In this document: in pieces, positions 45,535 through 54,322 of the stretch
Position numbering within the stretch: the stretch's first letter is position 1
How the letters are laid out: each line of letters opens with the position of its first letter
NCBI RefSeq assembly: GCF_024832785.1
Contig: NZ_CP116615.1
Span: forward strand, 3,038,001 to 3,102,000
Direction: 5' to 3'
Length of the DNA: 64,000 bases
From: Fontisphaera persica
Lineage (GTDB): Bacteria; Verrucomicrobiota; Verrucomicrobiia; Limisphaerales; Fontisphaeraceae
Translations under genes and position numbers: made by a program
The notes under the pieces: generated by a model
Told to the model about the DNA's origin: nothing
Database searches by the model: none
The model's input: the letters and a program-made list of their open reading frames with translations, nothing else

Positions 45535-48500
45535 ATGAGCAAACGAGCATTGGTGGCAGCGTGCCTTGGGGCGGTGGGAAGCCTCATGCTGGCGGGAGCA
45601 TTGGCTGCCGGGGCCGCGGAGGCCTCCGCCGCCGCGCGCCCGCTGGTGCTGAAGCGCGGATGGATGGCCCTTCCCGGAGACCGCGGCGCACAAACCGCCC
45701 TCCAGTTCTGCCGCGATACCGAATTGTTCTGTTACGTGCAACTCCCCACCGCCGCCGAGGTGGCCGCCGCCCGCCAAAACGCCGCCCGCGCGGGTTTGTA
45801 TGGCGTCCGCATTTTCATCGAGGAGGGGCCGTTCAGCCAATTGCACCTCGCCGACCATCTGGCGGATGTCACCCTGCCCATCGGCGCGGCCCTGCAAATG
45901 CCTGAAGCCGAGGCCCTGCGCGTCACCCGCCCGGGCGGTGAGGTCATCCTGGGCGCTAAAAAGCTGGTGAAACCGTTTCCGCCCGGCGTGGATGACTGGA
46001 CGCATCCCTATCATTTGCCGGACAACAATCCCGTTTCCCGCGACCAGGTGGCCCGCGGACCTTATTTAACCCAATTCCTGGCGGACCCGCGTTACGCCCC
46101 CCTGCCGCAGGTGGCGGTGGCCGCCGCCGGCCGCATTTTCAAGGCCTTTGGCCACATTGCCTTCAAGGAACGCGAGGAACCCTGGCTGAACACCCTGGCC
46201 GCCTTCAATGGTTACAACGGGACGTTGCTCTGGCGGCGCGAGATTGCCCCGGCCCTCATGGTGCACCGCAGCACGCTCATCGCCACCGCGGACCGCCTCT
46301 ACTTCGGGGATGACCGTTCCTGCAAAATCTTCGACGCCGCCACCGGCGAGCTGGAAGATGAAATTGCGCCGCCGGAAGACGTGGCCGGCGGCACCTTCTG
46401 GAAATGGATGGCGCTGGAGGAGGGGGTGCTGTATGCCATGATTGGCCCGCAGGAAAAACGCGACCCGGTCATCCGCGCCCGCAGCACCGGCCATGGCTGG
46501 CCCTGGAATCCGCTCTCCCCCGGCTTCAATCAGCCGGAAAACCCGTGGGGCTACGGCCACACGCTGCTGGCCCTAGACCCTCAGAGCAAGCGCATCCTGT
46601 GGCGGCACGTGGAAGAAAAACCGATGGACGGCCGGGCCATCTGCCTCAAGAACGGACGCCTGTTTTTATTTAGCCACGGCCAATATCTGGTGGCGCTGGA
46701 GGCGGCCACCGGCAAGGTCATCTGGCGCAAAACTCCCGAAAACGCGCCAGAGCTATTTCAGGCGCTTGGACCATACTTGGGGCGCCAGGACTGGCGCACC
46801 AACTGGCGCACCACGGCCCTGATGCGCGCCGGCGACCACGCCCTCTATTTTGCCGGCCCGGCCATGGCACGGTTGGCAGCGGTTTCCACCGATGACGGCC
46901 GGCTGCTCTGGACCCAACCTTACGATAATTATCAACTGGTGCTCTATGACAACGCCCTTTACGGCATCAGCGGTGAAATTGACAAGGAAATCAGCCGCAA
47001 GTTTGACCCGCTGACCGGCCGCGTGCTGGCGGAAATCGCCATCAACCGCCGGGCCTGCACCCGTCCCACCGCCACGCCCGATGCCATCTTTTTCCGGGCC
47101 GGTGAAGGCTCTGTGCGCCTGGACACCATGCAGGACCGCCCCCAGTTGGTCTCCCCCATGCGCCCCAACTGCCATGACGGCGTGACCGTGGCCCACGGAT
47201 TGCTCTACTGGTGGCCCTCGGTGTGCGATTGCAACCTGAGCCTCTACGGCATCACCTGCCTGGGACCGGCCGGCAATTTCGATTTCAACCAGCCCGCCCG
47301 CGAGAGTGAGCGCCTCCAGCGCTTGCGGGCGGCGGGCAATCCTCGGCCCCTCCTGGTCGGCAGCAATGACTGGCCGGTATTCCGCGCCAACGCCCAAGGC
47401 TCGGTGCGCACCTCCGCCGCCATTCAGGAAAAAGCGCGACTGCTCTGGGAATTTGCCCTCCCGCCGCAGGTCACCCCCACCGCGCCAACCGCCGTGGAAG
47501 ACTTTGTTTTTGTCGGGGGCTCCGATGGCATGGTGCGGGCCGTCCGCGCGGCCACGGGACAAAATGCCTGGACCGCCTTTACCGGTGGCGAGCTGCGCCT
47601 GCCGCCCACCCTGGCGGAGGGGCGGGCTCTGGCGGGCAGCGGCGATGGCTGGGTGTATTGCTGGCGCGCCCGCGATGGCGCCCTCCTTTGGAAATTCCGC
47701 GCCGCGCCCGTGGAGCGCCGCATTCCGGTGTATGGCCGGCTGCTCTCCACCTGGCCCGCCGCCAGCGGTGTGCTGGCGCAGGACGGGGTGGCGTACGTGG
47801 CCGCCGGACTGGCCAATTACGACGGCACGCATGTTTATGCCCTGAACGTGGCCGATGGCAGCCTGCGCTGGCAAAACAACACCTCCGGCCATTTGGACCG
47901 CGAAAGCCGCACCGGAGTGGGCGTGCAGGGGCATCTGCTGCTTCTGGGCCAGCGCCTCTATATGGCCGGAGGCAACGCCGTTTCCCCGGCCGTCTATGAT
48001 TTGGCCACCGGCCGCTGCCTCAATGAGGAGGACTTCACCCAAAAACAAAAACGCGGCAACCTCCTGGGCTCTTTCAGCCCGCGCGGCTGGGAACTTTACC
48101 TCGTGGGAAATGACGTGCGCGTTGCCGGCAAACCGTATTATGCGCATCCCCAATGGCCGGTGTTTGATGACTGGGTGTTGAAGAAGACGTTGTACGTCAC
48201 CGGGCAAGGGTGGGATCTCGCCTGGGCCAATAACAGCAAATTGATGTGCTTTGATGACCTGGGGCCAAACCGCCCCGCCTTTCAGCGCACCCACTGGGGC
48301 AATACTGAAATAAAACAACCCGCCCCGCGATGGAGTCATCCTACCCCCGATGGACGGGCCATTGCCGTAGGAGTCAATGCGGTGGTGGCCGCCACCGGTA
48401 GCGAGCTTTGCGCCTGGAGTTTGCAGGATGGCTCGCTGTTGTGGAAACATGCGCTCCCCGCCCCTGCCGTGCCATGGGGGCTGGCTATTACGCGCGACGG

Positions 48501-48549
48501 CCGCGTCCTGGTCACCCTCGAAAACGGCCGCCTGCTATGCTTCGGGTAA
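45535..48549 (+). CDS. Exported PQQ-type beta-propeller protein with decayed methyltransferase-like N-terminus
   Basis: 1004 residues. A signal peptide (about 1-28) leads to residues ~45-145, which resemble the end of a class I methyltransferase (ADVTLPIGAAL then EALRVTRPGGEVILG at 127-140), without a glycine-rich SAM-binding loop. The linker VDDWTHPYHLPDNNPVSRD (152-170) opens a PQQ/BamB-like propeller (about 170-1000) built of blades such as LLALDPQSKRILWRH, LVALEAATGKVIWRK and VYALNVADGSLRWQN. The DWTH-Y--P-NN linker is known from Planctomycetota and Verrucomicrobiota proteins. No PQQ-dehydrogenase catalytic residues are obvious. Location periplasmic or outer surface; role unknown. Confidence 0.82.
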   Translation: MSKRALVAACLGAVGSLMLAGALAAGAAEASAAARPLVLKRGWMALPGDRGAQTALQFCRDTELFCYVQLPTAAEVAAARQNAARAGLYGVRIFIEEGPFSQLHLADHLADVTLPIGAALQMPEAEALRVTRPGGEVILGAKKLVKPFPPGVDDWTHPYHLPDNNPVSRDQVARGPYLTQFLADPRYAPLPQVAVAAAGRIFKAFGHIAFKEREEPWLNTLAAFNGYNGTLLWRREIAPALMVHRSTLIATADRLYFGDDRSCKIFDAATGELEDEIAPPEDVAGGTFWKWMALEEGVLYAMIGPQEKRDPVIRARSTGHGWPWNPLSPGFNQPENPWGYGHTLLALDPQSKRILWRHVEEKPMDGRAICLKNGRLFLFSHGQYLVALEAATGKVIWRKTPENAPELFQALGPYLGRQDWRTNWRTTALMRAGDHALYFAGPAMARLAAVSTDDGRLLWTQPYDNYQLVLYDNALYGISGEIDKEISRKFDPLTGRVLAEIAINRRACTRPTATPDAIFFRAGEGSVRLDTMQDRPQLVSPMRPNCHDGVTVAHGLLYWWPSVCDCNLSLYGITCLGPAGNFDFNQPARESERLQRLRAAGNPRPLLVGSNDWPVFRANAQGSVRTSAAIQEKARLLWEFALPPQVTPTAPTAVEDFVFVGGSDGMVRAVRAATGQNAWTAFTGGELRLPPTLAEGRALAGSGDGWVYCWRARDGALLWKFRAAPVERRIPVYGRLLSTWPAASGVLAQDGVAYVAAGLANYDGTHVYALNVADGSLRWQNNTSGHLDRESRTGVGVQGHLLLLGQRLYMAGGNAVSPAVYDLATGRCLNEEDFTQKQKRGNLLGSFSPRGWELYLVGNDVRVAGKPYYAHPQWPVFDDWVLKKTLYVTGQGWDLAWANNSKLMCFDDLGPNRPAFQRTHWGNTEIKQPAPRWSHPTPDGRAIAVGVNAVVAATGSELCAWSLQDGSLLWKHALPAPAVPWGLAITRDGRVLVTLENGRLLCFG

Positions 48550-48660
48550 GTGGTGGGACAATCACCACGTCGCCCTGGACATTCCCCGGGTAAGGGGCAA
48601 TTCCACGGGAAATTTGCGCTGCCTCCCGGCCTTGCATTCAACCTCCACCGCAACCGTCCG

Positions 48661-50142
48661 CTACTCCAGCAGGGCCGGGACGGACGGTGGGCTTCGGCGG
48701 AAAGCTTGGTAATAACGCTCAAGGTATTCCCGCGCGGCTGCCTGGCTGGTGATGAGTAAATCCCAATCCATTTCCGGGCGCTCCAACGGTGGACGCGGCG
48801 GTAAAACCTTCCCTTCCAGCCGCCGCGACAAACGATGAAATTCGCGGCCCCACGCCTTGGTTTCACCCTGTGCTGTCATCAGGCCGGTCAGCTCGCTGAC
48901 GTCGGTGGCTTCGGGTTGGTCATAAAAACCCCAGTTCAGCCAGCCCGTCACATGGCCGGCGGTCACCTCCACCAACCGCCGGCACCAGCGGGCCTGTTGC
49001 TCCTCATCCGCTTGCGGATGCCGCCCGCCGTCAAAGCGGGGTTGGGCGCCGCCATACCATCCCATTTCGGCGATGACCACGGGCTTGCCCGCCCTGGCCA
49101 CTTCGCGCGCCAGGCACTCGGCATAAGCCAGATTGCGCCATTCCTCCTCGGCGGAGCGGTACTCGTAGGCCCCCTGGGCCAGTGGATAAAAGTGAAACTC
49201 CAGGAAATCCAGCATCGGCGCCTGCCGGGAGGGTTTGAAGGCGGAATAATGCCGCATGGTGGGCAAGACGGCCGGAATGGACCATTGAATCAAGCCCACC
49301 GTCACCAGCGCATTTGGGTCCACGCTTTTGATGGCGGCTACCTGTCGGCGCGTCCACTCGTCCGCCACGGACTCGCGGAAATGCTGGTAATCCAGCAACC
49401 AGGCGTTGCGCGGCTGGTCTTTGGCTTCCGGGGCGCGCAATCCATGGGCGAAAAAGTTCTCCGGCAGCCCCCACGCCTGGGCAGCCTGCGCCGGGGTGCC
49501 ATGACGCGCCGCCACCCAGCGGGCGTAGCGCTCCTTGAGCGCAGGCGAATCCCACGGCATTTCCGGCTCGTTCAGCAGGTCATAAGCGAAAAGGACGCCC
49601 CGCCCCTTGTAGCGTGCGGCCAACAACCGCCAGAAATCCTCCAGCGCCGCGAGCACCTCCTCGCTGGCCAGCCGGTCCCGCGCGGCCCAGGGCGGCAAGC
49701 CCTCCCAGTGGTCCGGGCCGGTGGGGTGCACGTAAATGCCAAACTCCTCCCCCAGCGCCAGGAGCTGGTCCAGGCGCTCCAGGCCTTCCGGCGAAAGTTT
49801 GCCCTTTTCCCAATAAAACGAGCCGTAGGTCAGGAAGACGCGCACGCAATTCACGCCATGCGCCTTCATGCGCGCGAAATCCTGCCGCGTGGCGGCGGCG
49901 TCAAATTTTTTCCATAGCTGCGGCGCCCAGCCGGTGCCGGGACGGTAGTAATTCACGCCGAAGGGCACGTAGGGCCGGCCCTCGGCGGTGACAAAGCCCC
50001 GGCCGTCGGGCGCGACGCGAACGGCCGGCAACGGCGCGGCGAGGGACGCCACCCCGCCCACGCCCAGCGCCAGGGTTAGCAGGACGGCGGCCTTGAGAAG
50101 AACGACCGCGGAATTACTCCACCGGGATTCTTTTGCTGACAC
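48661..50142 (-). CDS. Exported GH5-like glycoside hydrolase (cellulase/mannanase superfamily)
   Basis: About 493 residues from a GTG at 50142; this start gives a signal sequence (SAVVLLKAAVLLTLALGVGGVASLAAP) and overlaps the zinc-ribbon gene by 29 bp. The (beta/alpha)8 domain opens VPFGVNYYRPGTGWAP, with RMKAHGVNCVRVFL, the acid/base Glu in AYDLLNEPEMPW and the nucleophile Glu in KPVVIAEMGWYGG, both typical of clan GH-A. FLEFHFYP supplies the His-x-Tyr stretch. It probably hydrolyses a beta-linked polysaccharide; the substrate is not resolved. A long in-frame upstream extension to 50379 is rejected because it is antisense to nothing coding-like and lies over the zinc-ribbon gene. Confidence 0.85.
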   Translation of the reverse strand: MSAKESRWSNSAVVLLKAAVLLTLALGVGGVASLAAPLPAVRVAPDGRGFVTAEGRPYVPFGVNYYRPGTGWAPQLWKKFDAAATRQDFARMKAHGVNCVRVFLTYGSFYWEKGKLSPEGLERLDQLLALGEEFGIYVHPTGPDHWEGLPPWAARDRLASEEVLAALEDFWRLLAARYKGRGVLFAYDLLNEPEMPWDSPALKERYARWVAARHGTPAQAAQAWGLPENFFAHGLRAPEAKDQPRNAWLLDYQHFRESVADEWTRRQVAAIKSVDPNALVTVGLIQWSIPAVLPTMRHYSAFKPSRQAPMLDFLEFHFYPLAQGAYEYRSAEEEWRNLAYAECLAREVARAGKPVVIAEMGWYGGAQPRFDGGRHPQADEEQQARWCRRLVEVTAGHVTGWLNWGFYDQPEATDVSELTGLMTAQGETKAWGREFHRLSRRLEGKVLPPRPPLERPEMDWDLLITSQAAAREYLERYYQAFRRSPPSVPALLE

Positions 50143-50530
50143 GTTTTTTTCGGGCTTTTTTGGGGGGTGCTTCGCCCGCCGGCACGGCCGCCTCCGCCGG
50201 CGGTTCGGGAGGGGTTTCGTCAATGTACAAATAACGCCCGCAATTGGCGCAGAGTTGAATGTCATCCTGGCGGCGCAGGGTGGCCAGGATGCCGGTGGCC
50301 ACCACCATGTGGCAGCCGGCGCACACACCATTACGCACCGGCGCAATGCTCTTGCGCCCGCGCGCGCGCATCCGATCATGATGACCCAGGATATTGGGGA
50401 TCAATTTTTCCCGAATCAGGTTGATTTTGGCTTGGATTTCCGCCTTGCCCGTCCGGGCACGGTCCAATTGCTCTTCCAGTTGATGAAGTTCCAGCAGGTT
50501 CTGAATCGTCGCAATGACAACGTCATTCAT
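50114..50530 (-). CDS. C4-type zinc-ribbon protein with coiled coil (CdsZ/zf-RING_7-like)
   Basis: 138 residues. A helical coiled-coil-like start (residues 1-55, LLELHQLEEQLDRARTGKAEIQAKIN) is followed by a zinc ribbon with C70-x2-C73 and C94-x2-C97 (CAGC and CANC) and a Pro/Lys-rich tail ending RVSKRIPVE. The second half of the C4 zinc-ribbon (DUF164-like) family is recognisable; Chlamydia CdsZ and Helicobacter relatives are longer. Molecular role unclear. It is 54 bp downstream of the AraC-type regulator and overlaps the GH5-like gene. Confidence 0.8.
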   Translation of the reverse strand: MNDVVIATIQNLLELHQLEEQLDRARTGKAEIQAKINLIREKLIPNILGHHDRMRARGRKSIAPVRNGVCAGCHMVVATGILATLRRQDDIQLCANCGRYLYIDETPPEPPAEAAVPAGEAPPKKARKKRVSKRIPVE

Positions 50531-50584
50531 GAGTCCATAGTACTACTCCTGCCTCCCCCGGCCAGTCCATATAAAAAATGCCGC

Positions 50585-51520
50585 TCACCCTGCCGCCCGC
50601 AGGTGCTGCCGCCACTGGCGCGGACTGGCGCCAAAACGCTGGCGAAACTGGCGCGTGAAGTAATTGCTGTCGTTGAAGCCCGTGGCAAAGGCAATTTCCG
50701 TGATGTTCTGGCTGGAATGGCGCAGCAAATGCGCCGCGCGGTTGAGCCGCAGTTGCAGCAGATAGGCAATGGGCGTGCTGCCGGTGGCGGCATGAAACGC
50801 GCGCAGCAAACTGCGTTTGGACATGCGCGCAATCCGCGCCAGCGTGTCCAGATTCACCGGCTCATGGTAATGAGTCTCCAGATGCGTGATGGTCTCGGCA
50901 ATCCGCAGCAAAGCGCGCGCATCGGGATTCCAGGAGCGGCTGTAGCAGCGGGAAAGAAAACCGATGATTTGCATGAAGGCCGCGGTGGCCATGAAACCGA
51001 AACCCGGCGAGCGCTGGCGCAGCTCGTGGTCCAGCGCCTCCACCAGCTCCAGCACGTGCCGCAGTTCCTCCGGCTGGAGATGCAACCGGCTTTTGAATTC
51101 ATGCCGCCGCCGCCACGCCGGCTCCAGCGTGAACAGCGCATGGTACCCCGCCAGCGCCGGCAAGTCGGCCCAGTGCCATTGCAGTTTGTCCGCCTGATAC
51201 AGCAGATTCACCAGGCACAGCCGGCGCAGGCCGGCGTAGGTATGCGGCCGCCGGCCGCTAATGACAAATACGTCCCCCGCCGCCAGCGGATAAGCGCGCC
51301 CGCCCGTCACGTGCAAACCGCTTCCCCCGGTGATGATGACCAGCTCGCTGAACTCATGCGCGTGCATGGGAAAAGGCTCCTGCGGATTGCGCCGCTCCAC
51401 GGCAATGGGAAAACCATCCGCATGGAACCAGTCGCTGGTCTTGAGAACGCGGTGTGACACAACTGGCACTTTTGTGCTGGTTTTTGGCACCATTGTCAAG
51501 GCAGGCCGCCCGTCCGCCAT
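50585..51520 (-). CDS. AraC-family regulator, probably of rhamnose genes (RhaR/RhaS-like)
   Basis: 311 residues. The N-terminal cupin (about 40-150) has FPMHAHEFSELVIITGGSG and GDVFVISGRRPHTYAG, matching the RhaR/RhaS sensor pattern. The C-terminal double HTH (about 210-308) contains LDTLARIARMSKRSLLRAFHAATGSTPIAYLLQLRL and ITEIAFATGFNDSNYFTRQFRQRFGASPRQWR. It is divergent from rhaA with a 206-bp shared region, the arrangement expected for a regulator of that operon. A weak GGAAG precedes the ATG at 51520; ATG 51493 is an alternative. Rhamnose as inducer is inferred. Confidence 0.9.
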   Translation of the reverse strand: MADGRPALTMVPKTSTKVPVVSHRVLKTSDWFHADGFPIAVERRNPQEPFPMHAHEFSELVIITGGSGLHVTGGRAYPLAAGDVFVISGRRPHTYAGLRRLCLVNLLYQADKLQWHWADLPALAGYHALFTLEPAWRRRHEFKSRLHLQPEELRHVLELVEALDHELRQRSPGFGFMATAAFMQIIGFLSRCYSRSWNPDARALLRIAETITHLETHYHEPVNLDTLARIARMSKRSLLRAFHAATGSTPIAYLLQLRLNRAAHLLRHSSQNITEIAFATGFNDSNYFTRQFRQRFGASPRQWRQHLRAAG

Positions 51521-51726
51521 CTAGACTTCCGGCAACGCAGAAAAAAGAAACCCAATGAACCGGCACCGTCCGAACATTGAAAATCGAAGCTGCCGCAAAA
51601 GCGGTGGCGCCGGTGTTTGCGCCTTCCGCCCCCGTCGGCGGCGGGCGGCGGGCGGTTCTCGGCCTGTGGCTTTTAAGGATGAACTGGCGCCGGCCCGCTG
51701 GCGTTGAATGACTCCTGCTCCCGCTT

Positions 51727-53001
51727 ATGGCTGCGAAAACCAAGAAACTGGAAACGGCGTACCAACTGGCACGTGAACAATATGCCGCGCTGGGCGTGGA
51801 TACCGAGGCCGCCCTGCAACGGCTGGCCACCCTCTCCATCTCCCTGCATTGCTGGCAGGGGGATGATGTCGGGGGCTTTGAATCCGCCGGAGAAACCCTG
51901 GGCGGCGGACTGGCCGTCACCGGCAACTATCCCGGCAAGGCGCGTACCCCGCAGGAGTTGCGGCAGGACGCCGAAATGGTGTTTTCGCTCCTGCCGGGCC
52001 GGCATCGTTTCAACCTGCATGCTTCCTACGGGGAATTTCCTGCCGGCAAAAAGGTGGACCGCAACGAAATTGCGCCGCAACACTTCGCGGGCTGGATTGC
52101 GTGGGCCAAAGGTCTGGGCATCGGCCTGGACTTCAACCCCACCTGCTTCGGGCATCCCCTGGCCGCCAGCGGATTCACCCTGTCGCATCCCGACCCGGCC
52201 GTGCGTCAATTTTGGATTGAGCACTGCCAGCTCTGCCGGGAAATCGGGGCGGCCATGGGCCGCGCGTTGAAAACTCCGTGTGTCACCAATGTCTGGATTC
52301 CCGATGGGATGAAAGACCTTCCCGCTGACCGCAAGGGGCCGCGCGAGCGGCTGGCGGCGGCGCTGGATGCCATCTTCAAGAAACCGCTCAACCCGAAACA
52401 CAACCTCGATGCGGTGGAGGGCAAGCTCTTTGGCATCGGCGCGGAGAGTTACACGGTGGGCATGCACGAGTTCTATCTGGCTTACGCGGTGAAAAACAAA
52501 AAACTGCTGACGCTGGATTCCGGGCACTATCATCCCACCGAAAGCATGGCCGACAAAATCTCCTCGGTGATGCTGTTCGTGGACGAAATCCTGTTGCATG
52601 TCAGCCGCGGCGTGCGGTGGGACAGCGATCATGTGGTGATTTTGAATGATGAATTGCTGAGCATCGCGCAGGAGCTGGTGCGCGGCAATTTCCTCCATCG
52701 GGCGCATCTGGGTCTGGACTTTTTTGACGCGAGCATCAACCGCGTGGCCGCGTGGACGATGGGCGCGCGCAATTTCCTCCGCGCGCTGCTTTACGCCCTG
52801 CTGGAGCCGTACCAGACGTACCAGGAGCTGGAGCTGGCCGGCGATTACACCGCCCGCCTGGCGTTGATGGAAGAAGCCAAGACCCTGCCTTTCGGCGCGG
52901 TGTGGGATTACCATTGTCTCCGGCACAACGTGCCGGTGGGCGGCGAATGGCTGGCGGAAGTCAAGCGCTACGAGCGGGAAGTGCTCTCGCGGCGGCAATA
53001 A
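51727..53001 (+). CDS. rhaA: L-rhamnose isomerase
   Basis: 424 residues, normal length. The opening [16 protein letters not shown] is diagnostic; the metal-binding region [14 protein letters not shown], then [23 protein letters not shown] and WDSDHVVI all match the RhaA TIM barrel. It interconverts L-rhamnose and L-rhamnulose with Mn2+/Zn2+. First gene of rhaA-rhaT-GH78 and divergent from the AraC-type regulator. No Shine-Dalgarno before the ATG. Confidence 0.97.
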   Translation: MAAKTKKLETAYQLAREQYAALGVDTEAALQRLATLSISLHCWQGDDVGGFESAGETLGGGLAVTGNYPGKARTPQELRQDAEMVFSLLPGRHRFNLHASYGEFPAGKKVDRNEIAPQHFAGWIAWAKGLGIGLDFNPTCFGHPLAASGFTLSHPDPAVRQFWIEHCQLCREIGAAMGRALKTPCVTNVWIPDGMKDLPADRKGPRERLAAALDAIFKKPLNPKHNLDAVEGKLFGIGAESYTVGMHEFYLAYAVKNKKLLTLDSGHYHPTESMADKISSVMLFVDEILLHVSRGVRWDSDHVVILNDELLSIAQELVRGNFLHRAHLGLDFFDASINRVAAWTMGARNFLRALLYALLEPYQTYQELELAGDYTARLALMEEAKTLPFGAVWDYHCLRHNVPVGGEWLAEVKRYEREVLSRRQ

Positions 53002-53037
53002 ATCTCCTCTCCCCTTTCAACCAAGCAGCACACAAGC

Positions 53038-54189
53038 ATGAATCTAGGGCCTTTTTTCGGGGTTTTCCTCCACTGGCTGGGCGGGCTGGCGTCCGGCAGT
53101 TTCTATGTTCCCTACAAAGCCGTGCGCCAATGGGCGTGGGAAACCTATTGGCTGGTGGGCGGTTTCTTTTCGTGGATTATCATGCCCTGGCTGCTGGCCA
53201 GCCTGATGACCGAAAACTTGTGGGGCGTGCTCCAGCAGCAGGACCTGAAGACCCTCTGGTGGACTTATTTCTTCGGCGCCCTCTGGGGCTTCGGCGGACT
53301 GACCTTTGGCCTGACGATGCGCTACCTCGGAATGTCTCTGGGCATGGGGGTGGCGCTGGGCTATTGTGCGGCCTTTGGCACGCTGGTGCCACCCCTGGCA
53401 AAATCCTTTTTTCCTGACATTCCCGTCGAGGCCAGTCTGGGTGAGATTGTGGGCACCACGCCCGGCAAGGTGACTCTGCTGGGCGTGGTGGTGTGCCTGG
53501 CGGGCATTGCCATTGCCGCGCTGGCCGGCCTCACCAAGGAACGCGAAATGCCCGAGGCGGAAAAGAAAAAGGCGATTGCCGAGTTTAGTTTCACCAAGGG
53601 CATTCTGGTGGCCACCTTTTCGGGCATCATGAGCGCCTGCTTCGCGTTTGCACTGACGGCCGGCAACCCCATCAATGAGGCTTCTTTGCAGGCCGGGACC
53701 AATAAAATCTGGACCGGCCTGCCCAAGCTGGTGGTGGTGTTGCTGGGCGGATTCACCACCAATTTCATCTGGTGCGTCATCCTGAACCTCAAAAACGGCA
53801 CCGGCTACCAGTACTTCAGCCGCTATTTGCGGCCGGAACACGCCAGGCCCACCGCGGCGAATGCGTCCACGCCCCCCGCCGAGGCCCTGCGCGTGCCGTG
53901 GCTGCGCAATTTCTGCTTCAGCGCCCTGGCCGGCACCACGTGGTACATGCAATTTTTCTTTTACACCATGGGCGAAACCCAGATGGGCAAGTTTGGCTTT
54001 GCCAGTTGGACCCTGCACATGGCAAGCATTATCATCTTCAGCACCATGTGGGGATGGATTCTGCACGAGTGGAAGGGCGCCAGCCGCAAGGCACATGTGT
54101 TGATTGGCGCGGGCATCGCCACGTTGATTTTGTCCACCATCATCATTGGCTACGGCACGTACCTAAAAACTCAAATGGGCGGAGGATGA
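53038..54189 (+). CDS. rhaT: L-rhamnose/proton symporter
   Basis: 383 residues with about ten membrane helices. The N-terminus LGPFFGVFLHWLGGLASGSFYVPYKAVRQWAWETYWLVGG and the mid-protein GLTMRYLGMSLGMGVALGYCAAFGTLVPP and FSGIMSACFAFALTAGNPI are RhaT signatures. It carries L-rhamnose (and lyxose/mannose weakly in E. coli) across the inner membrane with H+. It is longer than E. coli RhaT (344) through cytoplasmic loop insertions. 36 bp after rhaA, 133 bp before the rhamnosidase. Confidence 0.95.
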   Translation: MNLGPFFGVFLHWLGGLASGSFYVPYKAVRQWAWETYWLVGGFFSWIIMPWLLASLMTENLWGVLQQQDLKTLWWTYFFGALWGFGGLTFGLTMRYLGMSLGMGVALGYCAAFGTLVPPLAKSFFPDIPVEASLGEIVGTTPGKVTLLGVVVCLAGIAIAALAGLTKEREMPEAEKKKAIAEFSFTKGILVATFSGIMSACFAFALTAGNPINEASLQAGTNKIWTGLPKLVVVLLGGFTTNFIWCVILNLKNGTGYQYFSRYLRPEHARPTAANASTPPAEALRVPWLRNFCFSALAGTTWYMQFFFYTMGETQMGKFGFASWTLHMASIIIFSTMWGWILHEWKGASRKAHVLIGAGIATLILSTIIIGYGTYLKTQMGGG

Positions 54190-54322
54190 AAACGAATGGG
54201 CAGGCCTGGGAGCTGACACGCGGGAGAGACCGCTCCCCGTTGAATCGGCGATGGGCGGGAAAAGCCGTCCCCCGGCTTAATCCACGCTTGCAGTGCAACC
54301 TGACTTGTTACTGAATACTTTT

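Noticed and set aside
46753-48450. Minus-strand open frame opposite the PQQ propeller gene (about 565 codons)
   Set aside because: Low-complexity Gly/His composition and no family; shadow of the plus-strand gene.
48550-48568. GTGGTG/CACCAC hairpin between the convergent PQQ and GH5-like genes
   Set aside because: Short stem and no T-run on either strand; could occur by chance.
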